NCBI GenBank assembly: GCA_020216575.1
Contig: JAIUYC010000026.1
Span: 1-12,020 of the forward strand
Reading direction: 5' to 3'
DNA length: 12,020 bases
Source of the DNA: Coleofasciculus sp. S288
GTDB lineage: Bacteria; Cyanobacteriota; Cyanobacteriia; Cyanobacteriales; Coleofasciculaceae
Shown: one piece after another, positions 5,488 to 11,948 of the stretch
How the letters are laid out: every line of letters starts with the position of its first letter
Numbering within the stretch: the stretch's first letter is position 1
The notes under the pieces: generated by a model
Seen by the model: the letters and a program-made list of their open reading frames with translations, nothing else
The model's database searches: none
What the model was told of the DNA's origin: nothing
Made by a program: the position numbers and the translations under genes

Positions 5488-6123
5488 TTAAAAGTCCTGT
5501 ACTCTTGTCCACAGAGCCAACCCACCTCCCCGACCCCTAGCAGCAATGCATTGGTCTTGCACCAAGAAGTAGGTGAAAAATGCTTGTTCTTTCACGCTTT
5601 GCTCGTAAAATCGGGCTTCTCGGTCTTGACCCCCTCGAATGTAACCCTCGTAAAACGTTAGTCCAAACAATGACACTTTCATCTGGGTGAAGTCAAACGC
5701 TAGCATATTTGTCTTCGACCAGAACTGTGTCGGACCGGTGAGCACGAGTTGCAGAGGTCCGAGTTCAACGGAATTGTGAACGTTTCCTCGCTCTTGACTG
5801 AGTTGCGATCGCGAATAGGACAAATGAATCTTGACCCACTTCGGCACAAACCGTCCAGACCCTAGAATAATACCTGCCCTCTGGCGCGATCGCTTTGTCC
5901 CCGTAATAAATCCCAATCGCCAAGTGCCTAGCAACTGTGAATAGGTATGGCGCACTTTACTCTGTTTCGCCGTCTTCTCTGCCTGAAGCAATGCCTCAAT
6001 CACAGCTTGAGGTGCAGGTGGTGTTGCCGATGGGAGTGTTAAAAACTCAATCGCTTGATCCAGTGCTGGGTTTATTAAGGGAGCCGTCTGAAGTTGGTTA
6101 CTGCTTGTCTTATCGTCGTCCAT
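5488..6123 (-). CDS. PAP/fibrillin-like (plastid-lipid-associated) protein
   Basis: A soluble-looking 211-residue protein without a signal peptide. After a low-complexity Pro/Ala N-terminus (about 30-45), residues 64-71 read LLGTWRLG, like the opening strand LxGxWxLxY of lipocalin-like PAP/fibrillin domains. Successive strands follow: GPLQLVLTG at 122-130, then NMLAFDFTQMKVSLFGL at 139-155. The end, FFTYFLVQDQCIAARGRGGG at 182-201 then LALW, resembles the closing motif of the fold (a leucine- or tyrosine-rich strand, an acidic turn, then I-x-RG-x-x-G-G/N-L-F-V). In cyanobacteria and plastids these proteins associate with thylakoid lipids and lipophilic compounds and respond to light stress. 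The fold call rests on a few motifs and is tentative; otherwise it is a conserved hypothetical cyanobacterial protein. Its initiation codon lies in a region with HIP1 sites downstream but no clear promoter. Confidence 0.55.
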   Translation of the reverse strand: MDDDKTSSNQLQTAPLINPALDQAIEFLTLPSATPPAPQAVIEALLQAEKTAKQSKVRHTYSQLLGTWRLGFITGTKRSRQRAGIILGSGRFVPKWVKIHLSYSRSQLSQERGNVHNSVELGPLQLVLTGPTQFWSKTNMLAFDFTQMKVSLFGLTFYEGYIRGGQDREARFYEQSVKEQAFFTYFLVQDQCIAARGRGGGLALWTRVQDF

Positions 6124-6219
6124 TGGACAATCTCACTCACCCCTTAAAGTTCAACCTTAGCTGTGTCCAGTATAAGAGACTAGTTGAGGTCGGCAGAAAT
6201 AACTAACCCGCTAAAATCT

Positions 6220-6246
6220 CCCTTGTCCTCCTTGTCCCCCTTGTCC
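6220..6246. repeat. Three nonamers, CCCTTGTCC-type
   Basis: CCCTTGTCC, TCCTTGTCC and CCCTTGTCC occur head to tail between two divergent genes. This pyrimidine-rich nine-base tandem repeat is a common cyanobacterial intergenic type. The remainder of 6124-6344 shows nothing else recognisable. Confidence 0.75.
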
Positions 6247-6344
6247 CGATGAGGTGGTCAGTTACTTTTGCCGCGATGCACTAGGGGCTGGCTCAAACGG
6301 ATAAGAATGCTAGCCTACTAGACATAGTTGTAGTCATTTCACGC

Positions 6345-6794
6345 ATGAACTCAGAAACTACTCACCCCTTTGAAGTCAGGTTGCCTCTACCGGTAAAAAC
6401 CTACGACATCGATTTTGCAGGCATTGTCAGCAACATTGTTTATATTCGCTGGTTAGAGGACTTGCGTTGCGAGATTCTGGCGAATTACTTACCCATCGAG
6501 CAACAACTGGAGCGTGATTTTGCGCCTGTGATTTTGCAAACTCAAATTGAATACAAAAAACCGATCAAGATTTCGGAGAAACCTTGGGGTCGGATGTGGA
6601 TTAGCAAGATGAAAACGCTCAAGTGGGTTGTGACAGCAGAAATATCCGTAGATGGGTCGATTGCGGCCACGGCCGAACAGACTGGGTGCTTCGTAAACTT
6701 GGTCAATGGTCGTCCGATTCCCATTCCGCATGAGCTTGCTGAAATCTATTTTGAGTATCAGCAAAGCTCTCAGGTTGTTTTTTTGCTGAATTAG
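6345..6794 (+). CDS. Hotdog-fold acyl-CoA thioesterase (4HBT family)
   Basis: A 149-residue protein of the usual single-hotdog length. The key stretch is TYDIDFAGIVSNIVYIRWLE at 19-38, the typical Y/D-x-D-x-x-G-x-V-x-N-x-x-Y-x-R-W-x-E helix motif of 4-hydroxybenzoyl-CoA thioesterase/YbgC-like enzymes, with Asp23 in the catalytic aspartate position. IEYKKPIKISEKPWGRMWIS around 67-86 forms the following strands, and AATAEQTGCFVNLVNGRPIP near 106-125 the last one. Such enzymes hydrolyse acyl-CoA or acyl-ACP thioesters; the acyl chain cannot be told from the sequence, and an involvement in lipid turnover or quinone-precursor release is only possible. The start ATG has no clear Shine-Dalgarno. The C-terminal residues SQVVFLLN are coded by a T7 run (6778-6784), a place where slippage could alter the tail. 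It appears monocistronic. Confidence 0.85.
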   Translation: MNSETTHPFEVRLPLPVKTYDIDFAGIVSNIVYIRWLEDLRCEILANYLPIEQQLERDFAPVILQTQIEYKKPIKISEKPWGRMWISKMKTLKWVVTAEISVDGSIAATAEQTGCFVNLVNGRPIPIPHELAEIYFEYQQSSQVVFLLN

Positions 6795-6813
6795 CAATGG
6801 AGTGCTAGTTCAG
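6786..6813 (+). terminator. Strong hairpin overlapping the thioesterase stop codon
   Basis: CTGAATTAGCA pairs with TGCTAGTTCAG around the loop ATGGAG: eleven pairs in RNA, one of them G-U. The thioesterase TAG stop (6792-6794) lies in the 5' arm. No T-run follows, so it may act as a 3'-end stabiliser or a weak terminator, not as a classic one. Confidence 0.45.
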
Positions 6814-6939
6814 TAATCGCGATCGCTGTTTGGCACGACCGATGCGTTTAATCTAGATGAGTAGCCGTGTGGCAGTACGTTTAACCTGTCAAGGAAAGGC
6901 GATGCTGTTTCGCCGCCGCTACGCTAACGCACTTCACCT

Positions 6940-6956
6940 AGTTGGTTCAACCAACT
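6940..6956. promoter_or_regulatory. 17 bp perfect palindrome, possible operator
   Basis: AGTTGGTT-C-AACCAACT has 8 bp arms around one central base. The near-zero loop favours a dimeric protein-binding site over an RNA hairpin. It lies about 350 bases upstream of the AlgI-like gene and just after the REP-like sequence, so a repeat origin cannot be excluded. Confidence 0.35.
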
Positions 6957-7057
6957 CGATGATTGTGTCTGGTTTTCAAGCTTGAGTTGTCTGAGATAGT
7001 GCAGTTTCACACATCTGACTAAGATGTATAGTTAACTGAGCTGAGAAAGTTTAAAGT

Positions 7058-7086
7058 TTGAGTAAAGATTCATGCTGAACTGTATA
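7058..7086 (+). promoter_or_regulatory. Candidate sigma-70 promoter for the MBOAT operon
   Basis: TTGAGT and TGTATA are separated by exactly 17 bases. The -35 is good and the -10 mediocre. It would give a leader of about 200 bases before the ATG at 7298. An alternative -10, TATAGT at 7027-7032, has a poorer upstream box. Confidence 0.3.
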
Positions 7087-7106
7087 GCTCATTCTCATTC
7101 TGATTT

Positions 7107-7123
7107 AACCTTTTATAAAGGTT
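7107..7123. promoter_or_regulatory. AACCTTT-TAT-AAAGGTT palindrome in the leader
   Basis: Perfect 7 bp arms with a 3-base centre, located about 20 bases downstream of the candidate -10 box. Its position fits an operator or a 5' leader hairpin for the MBOAT operon. No T-run follows. Confidence 0.35.
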
Positions 7124-7297
7124 TAATAGGTTTTCATCAACCCTGAAGTAACGGCACTAGGTATTTCACTCAGTGCATCTGTCACCAATATTTTTCCAGG
7201 ACAGCTTTAAACTAACGAGTCTCATTCAAACAAATAGTACAGATAACTCTCCCGCAGCGGTTTCAAGTCCTTGTTAGCTTCACTTCATTAATCAGCT

Positions 7298-8770
7298 ATG
7301 CTGTTTAATTCCTACGAATTCATCTTCATCTTCCTCCCAATTACACTAATTGGATTTTTTGGTTTGGTGAAGTTCCGTTTAAAAACAGCAGCTTTAGTTT
7401 GGCTAACCCTATCCTCAATGGCGTTTTATGCTTACTGGAGCATCGCTTATTTACCCCTAATGCTAATCTCTGTGGCGGGTAACTATTACTTTGGTGACTC
7501 CATAAACCGCACTGAACCCGGAACCAGACAAGCCAAACTACTCCTTTGGCTAGGAATTGCCTTTAACCTAGGAATCCTCGGTTACTATAAATACGCCAAC
7601 TTTTTCATCGATTCTCTCAATCAAGCATTCCAGCTGCATTGGAGCATCCCAGAGATTCTACTCCCTCTAGGAATTTCATTTTACAGCTTTACCCAAATTG
7701 CTTATCTGGTAGATGCCTATCGGGGTGAACTTAAAGGCACTAACTATGATTTCGGCTCTTATCTTCTATTCGTCATTTTCTTCCCCCAACTCATTGCCGG
7801 ACCCATTCTACGCCACAATGACTTGATCCCAGAACTTCATAAGACACGAAATTTTATTTTTTCTCATAAAAATGTAGCAATCGGCTTGACTTTTTTTATC
7901 TTGGGGCTTGCCAAAAAAGTCTTGATTGCCGATACGCTATCACCTTGGGTCGCTACTGTGTTTGATAATGCTGGTGTCGTTACCTTCCTGGAAGCCTGGG
8001 TGGGGGCTTTAAGCTATACCTTCCAGCTTTATTTCGATTTTTCCGGCTACTGTGATATGGCAATTGGCTTGGGTTTACTTTTCAATCTGCCCATCCCCAT
8101 TAATTTCGATTCTCCCTACAAAGCTACCTCAATCACCGACTTCTGGCGTCGGTGGCATATCACATTGTCGAGTTTTCTACGCGATTACTTATATATTCCC
8201 TTGGGTGGCAACCGACGCGGCGAACTTCGCCGCTATTTCAACTTGCTAGTAACAATGCTGTTAGGTGGACTCTGGCATGGTGCAGGTTGGACTTATATTA
8301 TCTGGGGTGGAATGCATGGTTTGTTTCTAGTCATTAACCACGGGTGGCGTCGCTTGGGACGAAAGTTACCGCTACCACTAGCTTGGGTGATTACATTTGG
8401 TGCTGTCCTCACGAGTTGGGTAATTTTCCGGGCAGCTACGCTTCATGAAGGCATTGAAATTCTCCAAGCTATGGTAGGAATGAAAGGGATTGCCCTTCCT
8501 GATGAATATCAAAGTGCCTTACCTTGGTTGAGTAAGATGGGCGTACAGTTTAAAGACCTTTCACAATTTGCTTATTTGCCACAGAGTTATCGACAAAGCT
8601 TTACCTTCCTCGGAATTCTGTTAATTGGTGTTGTTTTTCTGCCGAATACCCAGCAAATTGCCAAGCAGTTTAAGCCAACACTGGGATGGGCAGTATTCCT
8701 AGGTGGGTTGGCTATTAGTTGTTTGCTTTCTCTGAACCGCATCTCCGAGTTTCTTTACTTCCAGTTTTAA
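7298..8770 (+). CDS. MBOAT family O-acyltransferase, AlgI-like
   Basis: A 490-residue polytopic membrane protein with about ten to twelve hydrophobic segments, the normal size for AlgI/DltB-type enzymes. The family signature is clear: QLIAGPILRHNDLIPEL near 164-180, YFDFSGYCDMAIGLGLLFN at 245-263, DFWRRWHITLSSFLRDYLYI at 281-300 with PLGGNRRG, and LLGGLWHGAGWTYIIWGGMH at 321-340. His287 and His327 are the conserved membrane-embedded residues, His327 being the usual catalytic one. These enzymes carry an acyl group, usually acetyl, across the membrane and hand it to a secreted polysaccharide, teichoic acid or peptidoglycan, normally with an SGNH-fold partner. Such a partner is encoded 12 bases downstream, so the two should form an operon. 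The glycan acceptor is not revealed, and no polysaccharide synthase genes are nearby. Confidence 0.93.
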   Translation: MLFNSYEFIFIFLPITLIGFFGLVKFRLKTAALVWLTLSSMAFYAYWSIAYLPLMLISVAGNYYFGDSINRTEPGTRQAKLLLWLGIAFNLGILGYYKYANFFIDSLNQAFQLHWSIPEILLPLGISFYSFTQIAYLVDAYRGELKGTNYDFGSYLLFVIFFPQLIAGPILRHNDLIPELHKTRNFIFSHKNVAIGLTFFILGLAKKVLIADTLSPWVATVFDNAGVVTFLEAWVGALSYTFQLYFDFSGYCDMAIGLGLLFNLPIPINFDSPYKATSITDFWRRWHITLSSFLRDYLYIPLGGNRRGELRRYFNLLVTMLLGGLWHGAGWTYIIWGGMHGLFLVINHGWRRLGRKLPLPLAWVITFGAVLTSWVIFRAATLHEGIEILQAMVGMKGIALPDEYQSALPWLSKMGVQFKDLSQFAYLPQSYRQSFTFLGILLIGVVFLPNTQQIAKQFKPTLGWAVFLGGLAISCLLSLNRISEFLYFQF

Positions 8771-8782
8771 TACAGACCTGCC

Positions 8783-9940
8783 ATGAATGTTTCAAGGAAA
8801 GCTTACCGTCGATTTAACTTAACCTTTTTAGCGATTTGTCTACCTGGTTTGTTGAGTGCTGGTTTGTTTAATGTTGCCGTCGATCCCTATGGTGTTGCCT
8901 ATAGTCCAGTTCGGGATAATTTTAACAATCTAAAAATAGAAAAATTTAATAATGTCCGGCTCTTCAAAGCAGTGGATGTCATACGCCTGCGACCTAAAAG
9001 CATTTTGTTGGGTTCATCTCGAACCGATATCGGTCTCGATCCAAATCATCCAGCGATTGCTAACCAAAATTCCTACAATTTGGGATTGGTGGGAGCTAAT
9101 ATGTATGAAGTCAGGCGCTACTTTGAACATGCCTTGACTAATCAGCCAGATATAAAAACGGTTGTACTAGGCATTGATTTTTTCATGTTCAATGAGTATA
9201 TCCAAAATAGTCCCGATTTTGATGAAGCCAGGTTAGACCAAAAGACTTTAACACTGCGAGATTCAATTAATGTTTCTTTTTCTATGAGTGCTTTGCGCAC
9301 TAGCTTAGCAACAGTTAAATCAAGTGCTAAGTCGGACGCTTATTATCTTTATCATCCTAATGGTCATCGTTATGTTTATGGAAATAAACCCGATCAACCG
9401 TTAAAAAATAAATTCAGAAATATGTTGACAGGATTTTTAAGGAGAAACGGATATTATGCAAAACATCAAATTTCTCAAAAACATTTAGATGCTTTAAAAG
9501 CTGTTGTCGAGACTTGTAAGGAAAGGAACATAGAGTTAAAGATATTTATTTCTCCTTCTCATGCTGCTCAGTTTAATGCCATTAAAGAAGCGGGGTTGTG
9601 GTCTAACTTTGAGGATTGGAAGCGCGAAATTGTTAAAATCACGCCAATTTGGGATTTTTCGAGCTACAACAGCATCACAACAGAACCAATCAGCGACGGG
9701 ATGAAAAACTATTGGGATAGTTCCCATTACCGCAAAGAAGTGGGTGATTTGGTTCTCAATCGCCTGTTTCAAATGCAAGAAGAAGCAATACCCAATGATT
9801 TTGGCGTTCTCCTCACAACCGACACGATTGAAGCACACCTGAAAAAAGTACGTACTGACCAAGCGGCTTGGGAGAAAAACAATCCTGATGTAGTGAAGTT
9901 AGTGCAGGATGTAAAACGCAACGTTGATGGTGAAAGGTGA
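8783..9940 (+). CDS. Membrane-anchored SGNH/DltD-like partner of the MBOAT acyltransferase
   Basis: The 385 residues start with a short basic tail and a hydrophobic segment at about 12-34, a signal anchor that would leave the rest outside the cytoplasmic membrane. An SGNH-hydrolase layout follows: block I as SILLGSSRTDIGLDP at 73-87 with Ser78 or Ser79 as nucleophile candidate, a block with SYNLGLVGANMYEV at 97-110, the strand TVVLGIDFFMFNEY at 126-139, ELKIFISPSH at 251-260, and near the end NYWDSSHYRKEVG at 309-321, where Asp312 and His315 fit the D-x-x-H of block V. This arrangement is seen in AlgJ/AlgX/DltD-type periplasmic acyl-transfer proteins. It directly follows the MBOAT gene (12 bases), which supports a joint role in O-acylation of an exported glycan. 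About 70 residues after the DxxH are charged and of unknown role. Confidence 0.72.
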   Translation: MNVSRKAYRRFNLTFLAICLPGLLSAGLFNVAVDPYGVAYSPVRDNFNNLKIEKFNNVRLFKAVDVIRLRPKSILLGSSRTDIGLDPNHPAIANQNSYNLGLVGANMYEVRRYFEHALTNQPDIKTVVLGIDFFMFNEYIQNSPDFDEARLDQKTLTLRDSINVSFSMSALRTSLATVKSSAKSDAYYLYHPNGHRYVYGNKPDQPLKNKFRNMLTGFLRRNGYYAKHQISQKHLDALKAVVETCKERNIELKIFISPSHAAQFNAIKEAGLWSNFEDWKREIVKITPIWDFSSYNSITTEPISDGMKNYWDSSHYRKEVGDLVLNRLFQMQEEAIPNDFGVLLTTDTIEAHLKKVRTDQAAWEKNNPDVVKLVQDVKRNVDGER

Positions 9941-9966
9941 AATTTAAGACTAACTTGCCTAGGAGT

Positions 9967-10017
9967 GCGATCGCTATTTACGAATCAGGCGATCTGATCG
10001 CTCACTGGAGAGCGATC
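9967..10017. repeat. HIP1 cluster with alternative hairpins
   Basis: GCGATCGC at 9967-9974 is followed by GCGATC-T-GATCGC (9989-10001) and a further AGCGATC (10011-10017). GATCGCT (9996-10002) can pair with AGCGATC across the loop CACTGGAG, competing with the 13-base palindrome. It is the densest set of HIP1-like cores in the window and sits directly upstream of the threonine aldolase promoter region. Confidence 0.55.
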
Positions 10018-10028
10018 GATTCAGCATC

Positions 10029-10034
10029 TACAAT
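10029..10034 (+). promoter_or_regulatory. -10-like box before the threonine aldolase gene
   Basis: TACAAT matches the -10 consensus at five of six positions and lies 38 bases before the ATG at 10073. No -35 box is found 17 bases upstream, where part of the HIP1 cluster sits, so it may depend on an activator. Confidence 0.3.
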
Positions 10035-10072
10035 TAAAACAAACTGAATAGACAGTTCTTCACAATCCACTC

Positions 10073-11134
10073 ATGAACTTTGCTAGCGATAATGTTACTG
10101 GCGTCTCACCAGAAATTATGGCGGCGTTGTATGCTGCTAACGACGGAACGGCGATGCCTTACGGTCAGGATGAATACACTCAACGCCTAGAAAATCAGTT
10201 TAAGGAACGGTTTGAAACAGATGTAGCCGTTTTCCCAGTAGCAACAGGGTCAGCAGCTAATGCCCTAGCGCTGTCCGTGATGACTCCGCCCTTTGGCGCA
10301 ATTTACTGCTATGCCGAATCGCACCTCTATGCTGATGAATGCGGTGCCCCAGAATTCTACACCGGTGGAGCAAAACTGATAACACTCCCTGGCACTGACG
10401 GTAAAATTCATGCCGCTGACTTAGCAAATGAGTTAACTCACTCCGGTGCTGGTGTTGTTCATCACGTTCAACCTGCTGTTGTAAGCATTACCCAAGCTAG
10501 TGAAGCGGGAACCGTTTACAGCCTGAATGAAATCCACGCTCTAGCAGAGATTGCAAAAGCTCATAATCTCTACGTCCACATGGACGGAGCTCGTTTTGCT
10601 AATGCTGTAGTTAGCTTAGATTGTACTCCCGCTGATTTGACTTGGCGTGCTGGTGTCGATGTTCTCTGTTTTGGCGCAACTAAGAACGGTGCTATGGCAG
10701 CAGAAGCCGTGGTCTTTTTTAATCGGAGTTTGGCTGAGACATTTGGTTATCGCCGCAAGCGTGGTGGACATCTGTTCTCAAAGATGCGATTCTTATCAGC
10801 TCAGTTAGAGGCTTATCTAAAAGACGATTTGTGGTTGAAGAATGCCACTCACGCGAATCGGATGGCAAGGCAGTTAGTACAGGGGTTGGTGGAGTTACCC
10901 GGAGTAAAGCTTTGCTACCCAGTTGAGGCTAACGAAATTTTCATTCAGCTACCGGAAGCTGTGATCCAAGGTCTTCTTGCTGATGGCTTTCAGTTCTACC
11001 GCTGGGAAGGAGAAGACTCGACAATTTTGCGGCTAGTAACAGCTTTCAACACGAAGGAGGCTGATATTTCTGCTTTTATAGAAGCCGCTCGACTTTACGC
11101 GAATTTGACGACAAAACCTTTTTCTCTAAGCTAG
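10073..11134 (+). CDS. ltaE: Low-specificity L-threonine aldolase
   Basis: A 353-residue PLP enzyme of fold type I, of usual family length. It opens MNFASDNVTGVSPEIMAAL, the shortened cyanobacterial/proteobacterial version of the family start. Motifs include MPYGQDEYTQRLE at 28-40, FPVATGSAANALAL at 54-67 (phosphate loop), AESHLYADECGAPEFYTGGA at 81-100 with His84 stacking over the cofactor, and YVHMDGARFANA at 167-178 with Asp171 binding the pyridine nitrogen. CFGATKNGAMAAEAVVFF at 199-216 holds the Schiff-base Lys204, and RRKRGGHLFSKMRFLSAQLE at 227-246 the conserved arginine loop. The enzyme splits threonine or allo-threonine into glycine and acetaldehyde in the cytosol, feeding glycine and one-carbon metabolism. 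It stands alone, preceded by a HIP1 cluster and followed by a long spacer with alternative hairpins. The family call is firm; the stereospecificity is not visible. Confidence 0.93.
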   Translation: MNFASDNVTGVSPEIMAALYAANDGTAMPYGQDEYTQRLENQFKERFETDVAVFPVATGSAANALALSVMTPPFGAIYCYAESHLYADECGAPEFYTGGAKLITLPGTDGKIHAADLANELTHSGAGVVHHVQPAVVSITQASEAGTVYSLNEIHALAEIAKAHNLYVHMDGARFANAVVSLDCTPADLTWRAGVDVLCFGATKNGAMAAEAVVFFNRSLAETFGYRRKRGGHLFSKMRFLSAQLEAYLKDDLWLKNATHANRMARQLVQGLVELPGVKLCYPVEANEIFIQLPEAVIQGLLADGFQFYRWEGEDSTILRLVTAFNTKEADISAFIEAARLYANLTTKPFSLS

Positions 11135-11177
11135 GTCAGGATTTAGAAGTAGAAGGTCTAAGAACAAATCATTGATT

Positions 11178-11197
11178 TTAATTATAATCATAATTAA
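11178..11197. repeat. AT-only inverted repeat
   Basis: TTAATTAT and ATAATTAA are perfect 8 bp arms around AATC, 44 bases after the threonine aldolase stop. It could be a protein-binding site or a DNA-unwinding element; its composition alone makes chance possible. Confidence 0.3.
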
Positions 11198-11294
11198 TGC
11201 TGATATGAGGGACTCTGATGGGAAATAGAAGGGGAATAAGCTGGAGAAAACTCTTGGAAAACCTTGATTTGAGAACACTATAGAAATTCGTTTT

Positions 11295-11331
11295 GACCGA
11301 ACTGTTCTTCTCGGTCTTTTATAAGAAGAAC
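11295..11331 (+). terminator. Two mutually exclusive terminator-like hairpins
   Basis: GACCGA (11295-11300) pairs with TCGGTC (11311-11316), followed by TTTT. The loop of that hairpin contains GTTCTTC (11304-11310), which can pair instead with GAAGAAC (11325-11331), followed by TTATTTTAT. The two structures exclude each other, and each ends in a T-rich tract. They may end the threonine aldolase transcript, about 160 bases after its stop. Confidence 0.45.
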
Positions 11332-11371
11332 TTATTTTATAGTCCATTAAGAATTTCATTCCTAATCCTGT

Positions 11372-11400
11372 TTAACCTCACGAATTTTTTCCCGTAGTAT
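11372..11400 (+). promoter_or_regulatory. Candidate petF promoter
   Basis: TTAACC and TAGTAT stand 17 bases apart, each matching four of six consensus positions. It would yield a leader of a little over 100 bases before petF, which is plausible for a strongly regulated ferredoxin gene. A stronger-looking TTGACC at 11466-11471 has no -10 box at the right distance. Confidence 0.25.
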
Positions 11401-11500
11401 CAGAAGTGAAGCGGTTACCGTAAAGCAAACCTTCCTGCAGGTGGGGATAGCTGTGTAGAGTACGCTTGACCCAAACTTGATACTGCCGTTTCAAATTAAC

Positions 11501-11508
11501 AGAGAGGA
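11501..11508 (+). promoter_or_regulatory. Ribosome binding site of petF
   Basis: AGAGAGGA lies six bases before the ATG at 11515. It is one of the clearest Shine-Dalgarno sequences in the window, consistent with a highly expressed gene. Confidence 0.7.
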
Positions 11509-11514
11509 TCACTA

Positions 11515-11814
11515 ATGGCAACTTACAAGGTCACGTTGAAGAACGAAGCTGAAGGGCTCAATACAACAATTGAAGTTCCCGACGATGAGTACATTCTCGA
11601 CGCTGCTGAGGAAGCAGGGATTGACTTACCCTACTCCTGTCGCGCTGGTGCTTGCTCTACCTGCGCTGGCAAAATCGAAGAAGGTGAAGTTGATCAGTCT
11701 GACCAATCTTTCCTAGATGACGATCAGATCGAGGCTGGATACGTTCTGACTTGTGTAGCCTACCCGAAATCCGATTGCACCATCATTACCCATCAAGAAG
11801 AAGAACTGTACTAA
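11515..11814 (+). CDS. petF: Plant-type [2Fe-2S] ferredoxin I
   Basis: A 99-residue protein (98 after Met removal) identical in size to cyanobacterial ferredoxin I. The cluster ligands are Cys42, Cys47, Cys50 and Cys80, in [14 protein letters not shown] and VLTCVAYP, corresponding to 41, 46, 49 and 79 of the mature protein. The acidic patches ([30 protein letters not shown], and the C-terminal EEELY) are those used to dock photosystem I and ferredoxin-NADP reductase. It carries electrons from photosystem I to NADP+ reduction, nitrogen assimilation and thioredoxin reduction. A clear ribosome site precedes it and a strong intrinsic terminator follows about 90 bases after the stop, so it is probably a single-gene transcript. 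The presence of this gene is the best evidence for an oxygenic phototroph. Confidence 0.98.
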   Translation: MATYKVTLKNEAEGLNTTIEVPDDEYILDAAEEAGIDLPYSCRAGACSTCAGKIEEGEVDQSDQSFLDDDQIEAGYVLTCVAYPKSDCTIITHQEEELY

Positions 11815-11829
11815 CTTAAGGACTGGTTC

Positions 11830-11868
11830 AAAAAAAGTAGTAAGGTGGGTCTTGCCTACTCATACTAC
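11830..11868 (-). terminator. Intrinsic terminator for the minus-strand gene
   Basis: GTAGTA (11837-11842) pairs with TACTAC (11863-11868), and GGTGGG (11844-11849) pairs with CCTACT (11855-11860), with G-U pairs on the plus-strand RNA. On the plus strand the stem is preceded by seven A (11830-11836) and followed by no T-run. Read on the minus strand, the hairpin is therefore followed by seven T, the normal form of an intrinsic terminator. On that strand the G-U pairs become weaker A-C mismatches in the inner part, leaving the outer GTAGTA stem intact. Confidence 0.5.
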
Positions 11869-11904
11869 ATCTTCGTTGAAAAGGCACAACAGTTTGATAA
11901 ATTG

Positions 11905-11946
11905 AGCAGGAACGCCGACTGAGTGTTCCTGCTTTATTATTTTATT
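11905..11946 (+). terminator. Intrinsic terminator of petF
   Basis: AGCAGGAAC pairs perfectly with GTTCCTGCT (9 bp) around an 11-base loop, followed by TTATTATTTTATTT. It lies 91 bases after the petF stop codon and is a standard Rho-independent terminator. Confidence 0.85.
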
Positions 11947-11948
11947 TA

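Larger units (their letters stand above)
6814..7297. other. Gene-free leader region upstream of the AlgI-like operon
   Basis: About 480 bases without a credible gene. It contains a HIP1 site at 6819-6826, a REP-like GGCGA..TCGCC mini-hairpin at 6898-6914 followed by CCGCTACGCTAACGC (a wording common in cyanobacterial repeats), two palindromes listed separately, and a promoter-like pair at 7058-7086. From about 7125 to the start codon nothing recognisable is seen, which leaves a leader of roughly 200 bases if that promoter is used. Confidence 0.5.
11135..11514. other. Gene-free region between threonine aldolase and petF
   Basis: About 380 AT-rich bases without a credible open frame. It holds an AT palindrome TTAATTAT-AATC-ATAATTAA (11178-11197), a pair of competing hairpins (11295-11331), a weak promoter-like pair (11372-11400), and the petF ribosome site. 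Between 11198 and 11290 and between 11401 and 11500 nothing recognisable was seen. Confidence 0.5.

Noticed and set aside
5473..5488. A bidirectional terminator between the convergent acyltransferase and fibrillin-like genes
   Set aside because: Only 14 bases separate the stops and no stem is visible there.
6857..6985. A 42-codon plus-strand frame beginning ATGAGTAGCCGTGTG
   Set aside because: It runs through the REP-like repeat and the 17 bp palindrome, lacks a ribosome site and resembles no family; repeat DNA explains it.
11466..11471. TTGACC as the -35 box of petF
   Set aside because: The six bases 17 positions downstream are TTTCAA, not a -10 box; spacing to other candidates is wrong.
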